From contig NW_025408669.1 in the NCBI RefSeq assembly GCF_020360975.1, positions 2,356,001 to 2,420,000 on the forward strand: 64,000 nt of DNA. The letters are read 5' to 3'. Source of the stretch: Hirsutella rhossiliensis. Its lineage: Eukaryota; Ascomycota; Sordariomycetes; Hypocreales; Ophiocordycipitaceae. Positions 22,301 through 31,450 of this stretch are shown here, piece after piece (the stretch's first letter is position 1; the number at the start of each line of letters is the position of its first letter). The notes under the pieces are model-generated. The model was given only the letters and a program-made list of their open reading frames with translations, had not been told where the DNA came from and made no database searches. The position numbers were made by a program, and so were the translations under genes.

Positions 22301-23980
22301 AAAGGCGAACGGAAAGAGATGGATACAGTGCTCGATAACACAACGCAAGATGTAGACGAGGTGATTGAGCGCTACAAGAGTGTAGCTGAAAGGATCGAAC
22401 AAGAACCTGCCCAAACAGAGCCACAGCAAGCGGTGACAGAAGCTCATTTGCTTATTCAAGCCTTGAAGGGTCGGAACAGAACAGATACACTATATCACCT
22501 TTGTCTTGTCAAAGCCGGGGCCTTTGGCACCAAAGCTCTTCAGCCGGCTTTTCCCCTGGCCGTGCGGAATAGCTGGACCGAAGTGGCAGAAGCCATTCTC
22601 GAGTTGAAGGGAAGCTTGGACAGCCAAGACGACGAGGGCAGAACAGCAGCATCGCACTGTGCAGAGGCTGGGCTCGGCTGGGCTCTGGAGCGTCTCATAC
22701 AACAGGGGGCGTTTCTGGACCAAGCAGACCGACAAGGGCGGACCCCTTTGCACTGGGCAGCCCAAGCTGGGAACGTCTCAACAGTTCAAACGCTGATTCT
22801 CAGTGGACAAGTCGACTGTGAGAGACAGGACTCACAAGGCGCGACGCCCTTGTGGGACGCCCTTGATCGTGGCCATATATCTGTCGTGGAGCAGCTGTTA
22901 GCAGCGGGCGTTGACATCGAGTCGAGACAAAAGGACGACCACACACCACTGACGTGGACAGCACATAAGGGCCAACTGGAAATGATGAAGAAGCTGCTCG
23001 AACACGGCGCAAATGTGCATCAAAAGAGCGATCGCAAGCGAACAGCGGTCCACTGGGCGGCTGCCGGGGGTCACACTTCCTGCTTGCAGCTGCTGCTCGA
23101 GCAAGGCAGCGATATGCATGAGCCTGATCGAAATTACCTCACACCAATAAACATCGCCGCGGAGAGCGGCCACGAAGGCTGCCTCGATGCTTTGATCCTT
23201 CATGGGGCCGATGTCAATGGGGGACGTGGCGGTTATGGCAGAACCCCGTTAGAATCTGCTGCCAGCAGAGGGCATTGTGGCGTGATGCGAAAACTCATAC
23301 AAAGCGGCGCGGAAGTGAACTGGCGGGACTCCTCGGGTTGGTGCGCATTGTTTGATGCAGCGTCTAACTTCCGCTGTGAAGCGATCGAGCTGCTTCTCGA
23401 CAACGGCGCCGGGATCAATGACACAGACGATTTCAACCGAACCTGTCTCCACTGGACGATGAACAAGGCATTAGGCTCGCCATATGTGATCAAGACGCTG
23501 CTAAAGAGGGGCATCGACGTGAACATCGCCAGTGGAAGTGGCAAAACAGGCTTGCACGAGGCGGTATTTCGAGGGTACGAAGAAGCCGTGGCGATGTTGC
23601 TTAGCCATGATGGGGTGCAGGTCGATGTCAACAAGGCCGATAAATCGGGCGATACGGCGCTGTTGCTAGCCGCAAAGAAAGGTCATGTGGGCATCGTTCG
23701 GAGGCTTCTGGACCACGGGGCCGACGTCAACCTGGCCAACAATCAAGGCCTAACCCCTCTCATGTACGCTGCCGATCGCAACGTGGACAACGACGGGACT
23801 GTCGCGAAGCTATTGCTGGACAAAGGGGCCGATGTCAACCTGGTGAGTAGACTAGGACGGACTGCACTCACCTATGCCATTAAGAGCTACAACGACGACA
23901 TTGCTCAAGTGTTCCTTGAAAGAGGTGCCAAGGGCATGGAACCGACCGTGGTCCATGAGCGGGCAAAGGAGTCAGAATGA
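19343..23980 (+). CDS. Large membrane protein with C-terminal ankyrin repeats
   Basis: A single uninterrupted frame of 1545 residues. Residues 1-25 are a hydrophobic leader. Further hydrophobic spans lie near 60-80, 215-242, 258-283 and 348-396, so the N-terminal quarter is membrane-embedded. Residues ~480-1060 have no domain I recognise; a Ser-rich linker lies near 490. From about 1062 to 1535 there are around 14 ankyrin units with clear TPLHWAA, LLEHGANV and LLDHGADVNLA consensus elements, likely facing the cytosol. There is no NACHT or other NTPase motif (no Walker A), so it is not a typical fungal NLR. The gene has no intron, unlike most neighbours of similar size. Function unknown; a membrane-anchored scaffold or sensor is inference. 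Confidence 0.85.
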   Translation: MPYFASHVALHALALTLGFLQGAAAGGDDLSDFSNNLAQDLGPLLALFGEPVTRQYLSESTTFLDYFIFAVCPLGIITAVTAAVRVCGHPSLRAFIGRSQEGNGVVEAELCTSTSRDVCELFNNGGITRVLGQPNVLELVCAFPSNTSPSNAADAEGPKLFLFQDYLGRTDEGVSEWKKLRGSLVTSSESGPGSSNLFAPKPNLSLNVGIKRQPSWVFILVALTGLVLQVGIIVLAGFGAWRLGWNLNNPSNPSSMDYAPRMFIAGTALLCIGMCSCAALVGQATQEVTYKRRRTCSEQHSMLLWLQPGPQVVGDQSFDPFAHLENPSKPLDYWISSRKKKTGKTFELLTLVATAFTILGYVLQFIGLRGMKAWVSIAQLATTLFMGFLRGLLRMQRFGEGDNALAKMPDLVPGHELDWMAFEIALKAPPVQQSPSTPRTYRRFFDCFMSRLGGFQRGKDGNSRLHKMSPPASRNAPCWHITGQHAAAQAHSDKRSDSSSRSDNETSVVKENTETSLMDTWENRSAPIDYRHLIFTRARLAHLTGHFTFENLAEPEYQSWKDSLVRVRAKAKLLASAVGEAAKVMLQAWDRSKGKLPESISLRLKTSNGMGGVTFHEQEVHVAMKLVASSHWKVDSAQIEALLGLWMWSLLNDGRLTYADEAENMHSSAERRVEFMQIISASLDRESPERQTDAQDEMNLWLGPSGPTVSQSVLKMGGEEGCGYDDLWISSLGERGVWQKLDGPLSNARSTIRRFFGWNVAYESLEFSPFETINRGGVVSRRNGSSGVDVRLKVQATPRIGSLLDICATEVFSALVCSLRSLDELNITTVESTLVEHDGYIQLENRAITGLARAFVDSGLGTRSDVLLSVVPAFRNQVHPNGHAMLAGLVTGVDAYRRNGEWDRAQLLMRWACRQNFTSCGGVSEVVVVQGQQYASPLAYVFQRTGELYRWSLANGSNKEQKLFGLAGIGWMCQFLGKSSTDGSSSKGERKEMDTVLDNTTQDVDEVIERYKSVAERIEQEPAQTEPQQAVTEAHLLIQALKGRNRTDTLYHLCLVKAGAFGTKALQPAFPLAVRNSWTEVAEAILELKGSLDSQDDEGRTAASHCAEAGLGWALERLIQQGAFLDQADRQGRTPLHWAAQAGNVSTVQTLILSGQVDCERQDSQGATPLWDALDRGHISVVEQLLAAGVDIESRQKDDHTPLTWTAHKGQLEMMKKLLEHGANVHQKSDRKRTAVHWAAAGGHTSCLQLLLEQGSDMHEPDRNYLTPINIAAESGHEGCLDALILHGADVNGGRGGYGRTPLESAASRGHCGVMRKLIQSGAEVNWRDSSGWCALFDAASNFRCEAIELLLDNGAGINDTDDFNRTCLHWTMNKALGSPYVIKTLLKRGIDVNIASGSGKTGLHEAVFRGYEEAVAMLLSHDGVQVDVNKADKSGDTALLLAAKKGHVGIVRRLLDHGADVNLANNQGLTPLMYAADRNVDNDGTVAKLLLDKGADVNLVSRLGRTALTYAIKSYNDDIAQVFLERGAKGMEPTVVHERAKESE

Positions 23981-24247
23981 TGAGACGAATCATTTTTCAA
24001 GCGTATCCTACGGCCAGTAAACTACTTTTTGTGGACGGCTTTTCACCAAGGCACAGTGACAGGCTATGAGAGCTGAGGGTTCATCATGGTTGTCATCAAT
24101 TCCCAAATTGAAACTGCCGTCAGTTGCTCCCGATAAGACGAACGCAGCGAAAACAAAGAGCGCCCAGCTGGTGGTATCCCGGACCTCTCTTTCCCCCACA
24201 CCGCCTCCGCGTCTGTCGAGATGAAGCAGGAGACGCAGGTCATCGCC

Positions 24248-26088
24248 TTACTTTCTCTCGCCATATGCCTTGGTGGCATAATCGCCCTGGTGGACGATGA
24301 GGTCTTCCGGGCGATAATCGTGCTTGCCGCTGAGATAGCTGGAGAGAATGGACTGGACCCCCTTGGCATAGCGCACCTGGGCATCGATAGAAGTGCCAGA
24401 CATGTGAGGAACCATGGCATTGCCACCTCCGAAGGAATTCTTGGCCGTGCGCAGTGGATGGTCGCGGGGCGCGGGCTGGGGGAACCAGACGTCACCGCCG
24501 TAGCCGGCGAGATTCCCATTGGGGCCGAGGGCTTCGGCCACGTCTTCCTTGACGACGATGGCGCCGCGAGCCGTGTTGATAAGGTACGAGCCTGGAGATG
24601 GCATCAGCCAAACGGACTTGCTTGCAGAGGGAGGCAGATGGTACCTGTTCTCATTTTGCCAATGAGCTCCTTGTTGAACAAGCCTCTTGTTTTTTCGTGC
24701 AGCGGGCAGTTGATGGTGACGATGTCGCATTCTCGGAGCATTTCCTCTAGATTATGCATTCGCGTACAACCAATCTTGCGCTCGTCTACCCCGGACAGTG
24801 GCTGGTAGTCGAAGTAGAGGAGGTGGCAACCGAAGGGCTTGAGGCGCTCCAGCACACGCTTGCCGATGCGGCCAACGCCCACGGTGCCGACGGTCTTGCC
24901 CTCGAGATCGTACTCCTTTGCTGCCACGGCGGCCACGTCCCATTCGCCGCGCTCGATCTGTTCGTGGGCGGGGACAAAGTTGCGAATGAGGACGAGAATG
25001 GTCATGACGACGTGCTCGGCGACGGAGACGACGTTGCTTCCCGTCACCTCGGCGACGGTCACGCCGCCGTTGGTCTTGTTGGCTGCGTCGAGGTCGACGT
25101 GGTCGGAGCCGATGCCGGCCGTCACGGCCAGCTTGAGCTTCTTGGCCTTGGCCAGGCGCTCGGCTGTCAGGTAACCAGGATGGAAGCTATTCAGGGAGGA
25201 AAGAAGCTCGTTAGACAGGTTTGGAAGCGGAGATGAGAGAGAAAGTCGTGATCAAGCCTTGTCCTTCATCTGCTCCTGTGCTCCGCCCCTCGCAGGTGGA
25301 TGATCGATGGGCAGCTAACTCGCTCTCCCTTTATCCTTTATTTCCACCGCCAGAGCAGCAGTCACGATGACATGACGGCTTGGGCAGCCGAAGAGCTGGG
25401 TGGGAAAGAGAGAGACCGGACGTACGGAGTTGTGATGATAATCTCGGCATCGACCAGCTCCTGATCAAACTTGGAGTTCTCGCCATCCTTGTCCGAGGTG
25501 GTAACAAGAGTGTGGCCCTGTTCTTCGAGCCATTGGCGGAGACCGAGCTCCTGTTGCGTCGTGCCGAGCAGTTCTTTATTCTGCGTCGTGAGCAAAGCCA
25601 CAGGTGCAGCGGATGCGTTAGCCAGCTGCGCTTCTTATGAAGATGGAGATAATCTCTTTCTTTAACACCTCGGTGCCCTGTGTTCATTGCAATGTACATC
25701 ATTTTCTTCCTTCCGGCCTTCTCTTTTTCGATCTTTCCAGGGGTGCAGCCGATACAAGAAGACCGGGGGGGGGGAGGTTGAGTATTTGGAAGACTCCAGG
25801 AAGCAGAATGGAGGGGCAGAAGGGATAAAGACTGACAGTTTTGGCCTTCTCGCCGCCGTCGTAGAGGACGCACAAGACTTTGACCTTTTCACGCGCGGTG
25901 GTCAGCAAACGCACCGCCGAGGGCGATTGCAAGCGAGACCCCCGGGCGCTGGCCGAGGCGGATTTGCCGGGACGGCTCGCCGGTGTCCGGGACAAAGACG
26001 GACGGAAGCTAGCTCTGGACCCGGTAGAGAAGAGGGCAGCTCGAGGAGCTAAAGAGATGGAGCGGGATAGAGGGCGAAAGGGTACCAT
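24248..26088 (-). CDS. NAD-dependent formate dehydrogenase, mitochondrial-type N-terminus
   Basis: Oxidises formate to CO2 with NAD+. Four exons (25837-26088, 25426-25580, 24645-25186, 24248-24591; introns 256, 239 and 53 nt) give 430 residues. Residues 1-68 are rich in Arg, Ser and Ala without acidic residues, a mitochondrial presequence. The mature enzyme begins near [11 protein letters not shown]. The family is diagnosed by [43 protein letters not shown], the Rossmann loop [12 protein letters not shown] (~237), the catalytic Arg in NTARGA (~323), and the catalytic His in PHMSGTS (~376). The [16 protein letters not shown] and YRPEDLIVH segments are specific to formate rather than other 2-hydroxyacid dehydrogenases. 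The long first intron holds a ten-G run. Convergent with the ankyrin gene. Confidence 0.93.
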
Positions 26089-27890
26089 TGCGAGGCGACG
26101 GTGTCTGCCCAGGTCAATGGGGGGAAGGCTGTGAGCTTCGATTCTCCGGCTCCTATTTCTTTCTTTCTGTCTTGCTTTGTTTCTGACGAATGCTCGTTCG
26201 TCGTTATGTCTACTGGTATATTGTGGTCGGGGAGGGTTTCTTTTGAGGGGGTATTTGAGCGTCTGCGAGAGGGGGAGAGAGGCGAGATGAGAAGAGGGGT
26301 GGGATGCTTGTCGCTATGAGATGACTCGGTCAAGTCGAAAAGCACGGCGATGTCTCAGCTGGGGGTTTACGAGGTCTCGGAAGTCGACGGTTGGGACGAA
26401 AGGTTGAGCTTTTAAGTATTTAGGTAGGAAGCAAACAAGGTTATGCGAGTCGGTTGCGGTGCATTTATGCCCTCTTCGGGTCCATGTGCAGCTTCAAAGC
26501 CATGGCTACCCTCCCTCCCTCACCGACCGACGGCGATGACGACCCCTCTTCCATGCCTCAGACCTACATACCTAAGCGCCGAACCCTCTCCTTGGTCCAT
26601 CTCGGGCCCGTTGATGCCCACTTTGTCTGGCCCCCCCTCTTCGCTAGCGGGAGGGGGTGAAGAAGCTCTGGGATTCGGCATCTCAGGGTAGTAGTTTCGG
26701 GACATGGGATGCAGATACTTTACCTACTTCGTACATGGGGGCTCACCTATATCCCGAACCGTCTATGCAAACATATACATGCGTATGTACAGGACGTTCA
26801 ACGTACGGCACATGCAGGGCAACGTCGCCACGCTTGCGCCTGCAATGGGAAAGGGGGCGCGAGAAGAGACAAGAGAAGCGAGGCGGACAAGGTTAACTCT
26901 TCCGAGCGCTCCGTTCCTACTCAGGGTGCGTCTTGGTTGTGGGGATGCCACGTCGCCCGTCCCCCGCGGCCGTCGATTTCCATCGGTGGGTAGAGGGAAC
27001 ATGGCTAGCCTTGCATGTATTTACCCTCTGGAAGCACGGCGCGGCCCAGAAGGGGTCACATCGAGGTTCTGGCCCGGGGCCCCTCGGCGTTCGGGATTGG
27101 CGTCGAGCGGGGCTGGGCGGGGACACGGAGGCCGTCGGTTGCTAGCTTCGGGATCTAGAAGGGGCACGCTTGTCGAGCTGAACCTTGGGAGACGAGGAAA
27201 AAGAAAGCGGTGCAGGCCGCGGGCTGCAGAGACGGTTGCTTGGCGATGCCGTCGGGGAGTTCGGGGAAGAGATGGAGGTTCGACAGGCCGAGACGCCCAT
27301 CGGCCGGCCGGGCGGCGGTCGGACGAGGCCCGGCGTGGCCAAGCTCCGACGCAAACCCCGGCCGGGCCCGCCAACGCCGAGCCCCGCCCGCGACATCCGG
27401 CTCGGCCTCCCGGGACGCCGCTTGGCAGCCTTCGAGTTTGGCCCTGGGGGAGGAAACACAGACAGACGCAGGTAGAGACGCAGGTAGAGGTGCATCACCG
27501 TCATCGCCGTGTGTTTTGTCGCAACACCGACAAGGTCATCATACGGGCTTGGCCGTTCCACATCTCCGTCCTCGCCCCGACGCCGGGCTCTCGGCATCCA
27601 AGTCTGACCACCTACCCGGGACTCACCCACACACCCACTCCCCCTTGTTTTGCCCGCTTGGCAAGCTCCATTTCTCACCTTGTTCCCCTTTCCCCGTATT
27701 CTTATTCTAAAATGTGCTCTTGGTACGTAGATGCATCCAGCTGGGTTGCCCGATATGCGTCGTCGACTTATATCAGCGTTGAACGCACATGGACTCCTTG
27801 TTGGCGCATGCACATAAACTCTTCGGCCCGTTGAACGCCCTGCAAGCTAAACAGATATAGAGAGCAGCTTGAAAAACATGACCCTCGGAT
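26089..27890. other. 1.8 kb gene-poor, partly very GC-rich region
   Basis: Contains the formate dehydrogenase promoter. A GC-rich core (about 26930-27460) keeps several overlapping frames open, including a 376-codon plus-strand frame at 26704-27834. Its predicted protein is Arg/Gly/Pro-rich without a domain, which is what random GC-rich sequence gives. I see no gene. Confidence 0.5.
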
Positions 27891-28970
27891 TCAGATGTAG
27901 CCGAGCTCCTTCAGCACCTCAAGCTCAAGCTTTGCACTGTCCTCCTCGGTAAAGCTGCCAACAGGTCCGACGCCGTCTTTGCGAACCCATCCACGACGCA
28001 CATCCAACGACAACTCGACCTGCTCCCTTGCCACCCACTTTGCTTGGGAAAGCCGCCCGACGTTCGACATCTTGCGCCTTCTCTTGGATTCATCCAGGGC
28101 CTGGAGCGCCTTGATCAGCTTTGTGTGCGGCTGCCCCGACTGTTGCTTGAAAAGGGAGTACCAGCTAAAGTACGGACTGGAGAGTCCCAGCACCGTGTCT
28201 TTGTGGCCGGTTTCGTAGGCGAATGGGTAGAAGCCAGCCATTTCCCAGTCGACGATGGCGGCCAGCGCGTAGGCCCCGGCCGACGGAGTGCGCCTGACGA
28301 GAAGGTTGCGAGGCTCGACATCGTTGTGGCAGAAGACGACGTGGCGCTCGAGGGCTTCGAGGTCCGCCCGGGTCAGTTCAACTTGGCTGACATTGTCGAG
28401 TGTGGACCGAAGCACGAAGTCGTCTGGCGTCTCGGAAACGACGCAATCAGACGACGCGGGATTGCCGGCGAAGGCGACCTGGGCCAAGAACTGCTTCACG
28501 TCGCCAAAGTAGCCAAGCTCTGGTCCACCAACACGGACACTGCCGCCTTGGCCGTCGTCTAAAGCCGGGGCAGCTTTGGCCAGGACCTTGCGAGCATCGT
28601 CGCCCCCAGCGTCCAGCGCCTGGAGCTTGCCCAAGGCATCGGCGACGGAGCTCACCAGCGCCTTTTGCGCCTGCTCGTCAAGCGTGTCCTATACTTCCTC
28701 GAGGGTGTTGGTGTTGCTGATAAACTCGGTGACAGAGTACCCAATCTGCCTCCCGTCGGCAGCCGTCGTCGTGCCCGAGTCAAGCGTCGCCGGGACCAAG
28801 TCGGCGAGCTGGGCGCGGGCCAGCTCTCGCAGAGCTACCACGGAGGCCAAGCGACCCCTGGGCACTTCGAGTCGAACCACGGCCGTTTCTGGGCCTTGAC
28901 CAGGGAAACCGACGCTGAAGGTCCGAGTATCAAACGTGTTGGAGATGACTTTGCAGTTGCTCGCAAACAT
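27891..28970 (-). pseudogene. APH-fold phosphotransferase gene interrupted by one in-frame stop
   Basis: One continuous frame runs from an ATG at 28970 to a stop at 27891 and is broken only by a TAG at 28689-28691. The N-terminal part (93 residues) has the N-lobe pattern, ending in the hinge-like YSVTEFISNTNTLEEV. The part after the stop resumes at once with DTLDEQAQKALVSSVADALG and then the C-lobe catalytic motifs HNDVEPRNLLV (catalytic Asp and metal Asn) and IVDWEMAGFYP. These are the marks of the fungal APH/choline-kinase-like superfamily, whose substrates are mostly unknown. Related proteins usually have a Trp where the stop falls (one base from TAG). A GTATAG donor overlaps the stop, but any intron ending at a nearby AG would be under 45 nt. 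It could be a nonsense allele, a sequence error or a very recent pseudogene. Confidence 0.72.
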
Positions 28971-29961
28971 ATTTTAGTAGTGGAGTGCCGGATAGGATGC
29001 CATGGTCCGGAACGAGCTCTTTCTGAGAATCCGTTTCAAATGTTGATCAAGGCTGTGGAGAAAGAGACGTCTTTGAGACGCTTGGTCGCCGGTAGAGAGA
29101 GAGAGTTTTATAGTATATAGAGCCAGGGCCACACAGGATATGCATCACGTGGAAGGACGGCATCCGTTGGGCGTGTTGGGCGTTTATTATCATGGTTGAA
29201 GTTGTGAGGACCAACAACGATTAAAGACGACGCAGCCTAGAGGGAACTAGCTATAGGCAACAATCAACTCTTCGAGCCTTGTCTACACTAACAGCTATAA
29301 AGACGACTCGACCTAGAGGACTAGCTATTTGGACAGCTCCTGACGTCAGATTCTTCCGTCTTGTCTGGGTCAACTTCCCTCGATATTCGACGCCCCCCTA
29401 AACCCCCCCTCGTTATCTGAGCACTCGCAAACAGGAGTCGCTCCAGTTAACTCTTACCACACATGCCGCACTTGTCCTCGTTTACGAGCGGCGGTGGGTT
29501 GACGAATGCACCCACTTGCAGTTTACGGGCGTTAGTGGCCCTGCCGTTTGTCTCAAGCAAAGGGACCTACTCTTGGTATAAGTTTGGAAACCGTGATTGT
29601 TACGCCCTGTATAGGACTTGAGGGACAATAGCATCCATTATTTGAGAGATAATACTCAAGACCTGAGGACGGAGGAAGCGATGGACTGAAACTTGAGGTC
29701 TTTGGTCGTACATTTACAGCAATGCTGTTGGTCCGACTGCATCACAGGGCATGGTGTTAGTTGTCAGCGCCCGAGACGATTGGTACACGAACGAAAACGA
29801 CGTGGTGATATATACGAGACATTATACTCCAAGAGCTTTCCCATGAATCAAAGAGGACGTAACATCAATCCATAGACGTCACCCCGTCCAACTCGGAGTT
29901 CTTGTCTCCTCGGCGCTCTTCTCCCAACCCCAGCACGCTTTTCGAACAAAGGAAAAGAAAA
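28971..29961. other. 1 kb AT-richer region with possible retroelement remnant
   Basis: Composition falls below the gene-rich surroundings. It contains a diverged direct repeat (see the separate entry) and no supported gene. A 39-codon minus frame at 29447-29566 ends with two closely spaced cysteines (CGMCGKS) and is unexplained. Confidence 0.4.
29222..29328. repeat. Imperfect direct repeat, possible LTR fragment
   Basis: Copy 1 is at 29222-29254 and copy 2 at 29298-29328. Both begin TAAAGACGAC, share CCTAGAGG and end ACTAGCTAT, differing by a few substitutions and a 2 nt indel. Between them lies GTCTACACTAACA, which resembles the 3' end of fungal Copia-type LTRs. I see no clear target-site duplication, so the retroelement reading is tentative. 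Confidence 0.4.
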
Positions 29962-30826
29962 CTACAAGCCCCTCGACGCGTTGAACTCATCCACCACCTC
30001 CCTCGCCGCCCTGATAATCTCACCACACCCCGGCGAGTCCGAGTGGCAGCACACCGACACGGGATACTCCCCAGTTGGCCGGGCCACCACCTCGCCCGTC
30101 ACGGCCGTCACAGACCCCTCAAAGAGCTGCTGCCGCACGTGGGCGCGCACGTCGTCGGGCCGCCAGGCCTGCTTCCTGGCGTCGATGACGAGCGACCCGT
30201 CGGCGCGGTACTTGGCGTCGCCGTAGTGCTCGGCCCAGAACTCCAGCCCGGCCTCGCGCGCCGCCGTCTCCATGGCCGTGCCGGCGAGCCCAAACACCCG
30301 CCGCGTCGGCCCGGGGCCCGCCACGCCGGCCCAGACGGCCCGCGCCACGCCGGCGTCGCGCGCCATCAGCCCGTACAGCACCCCGTGCGGCTTGACGTGG
30401 TGTAGCTCGAGGCCCTCGCGCTCGACAAAGGCTCGCAGCGCGCCCACCTGGTACACCACGTTGGCCGTGTGCTCCGCCGCCGACAGCTTCATCTCTCGCC
30501 GCCCGAACCCCTGGACGTCCGGCAGGCCCGGGTGCGCGCCGATCTTGACGCCGTGAGCCTTGCACAGCGCCACCGTCCGAGCCATGACCACGGGGTCGCC
30601 CGCGCTACGGATGTCGTGACCGTGTCAGCAGTCTGCATTCAAGAAGATGGGAGCAAAAAGGGGGCGGGTGTGTAAGTCTCGGACTGGCTATTCCTCACTG
30701 AAAGCCGCAGGCCACGTTGGCAATGTCAATCATGGACACGAGCTCTTCGTCTGGGCCGCAGGCATAGTTACCATAGGCCTCGCCCATGTCGCAGTTGATG
30801 AGCACCTTGTGCCTTGTCGGAGCCAT
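29962..30826 (-). CDS. LamB/YcsF family protein, PxpA-like (5-oxoprolinase subunit A)
   Basis: Two exons, 30699-30826 and 29962-30604 (donor GTGAGG, acceptor CCGTAG), give 256 residues. Exon 1 supplies the family N-terminus, INCDMGEAYGNY and SMIDIANVACGF. The junction gives FHAGDPVVMARTV, then GVKIGAHPGLPDVQGFGRR, HVKPHGVLY, and in the C-terminal part CCHSDSPGC. These are the metal- and substrate-pocket motifs of LamB/YcsF proteins, 250-260 residues long. In bacteria PxpA works with PxpB and PxpC in ATP-dependent opening of 5-oxoproline to glutamate. Here the gene is divergent from a fused gene that contains PxpB- and PxpC-type domains. Coding GC is high. No targeting signal is evident, so it is probably cytosolic. 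Confidence 0.87.
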
Positions 30827-31450
30827 GATTACTCTGCGAATCCTGCGTCCTCAGCTATTGCTTGTCGGAGAAATTGTTTCTCTTGATGGCGAGAAGGGGA
30901 GCGCGGGTTGCAAAGACCGATATACACACGTTTCAATATATGTCCCGGTCTCCCAGTCTCGCCTCCCCACCCCTTTCACCTTGGCCCGGATAGTGGATAA
31001 CGCACAGAATCATGGGCAACGGCCTGGCAGGTGAGTCGACGTCAAACGGCATATAGTAGGGCGGCAGCAAGGAAACAAATGACAGGTTCGTCGACAGACA
31101 GCGTCGTGCTGGATGCCACGCCACGCCTCTCAGCTTTCCGCCGCCCCCCCCCCTCTGGGCCAATCGAATGCTGCCGCGCGGTGGTGTCAAGACATCATCG
31201 CATGCATGCGATCCGAAAGGGATCCAAACGAATCATTAAAACCACCATGAGCCCGCCAGGGTTGCCTGTCACGTTGAGGTACAGAGGTAAAGGTCGTACC
31301 GTGCCACCAGTGCGTAATGATGAATCCTTGATCAAATACTGCACGATTCCAGTGTAGTAGAAGTCTTTCTGCGTCTGCTGCCTTTTCTGCAGAGGGTGGA
31401 CTAACAAGAAGGCTGGCATCCTCCCTCGTGTCGGTCGTGGGTCAGCCATC
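30827..31450. promoter_or_regulatory. Divergent promoter region, PxpA-like / biotin carboxylase fusion
   Basis: 624 bp separate two divergent start codons whose products have matching pathway domains, so common control is plausible. A run of nine C (around 31145) and an AT-rich stretch (31225-31245) are visible. No specific binding site is identified. Confidence 0.5.

Noticed and set aside
26704..27834. 376-codon plus-strand open frame in the GC-rich region
   Set aside because: Arg/Gly/Pro-rich translation without a domain; the opposite strand is open over the same bases. GC-rich DNA produces such frames by chance.
28680..28715. A very short intron (24 nt, GTATAG to GAGCAG) removing the stop in the APH-like gene
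   Set aside because: Too short for a fungal intron (usual minimum about 45 nt), and it would delete residues that align with the family.
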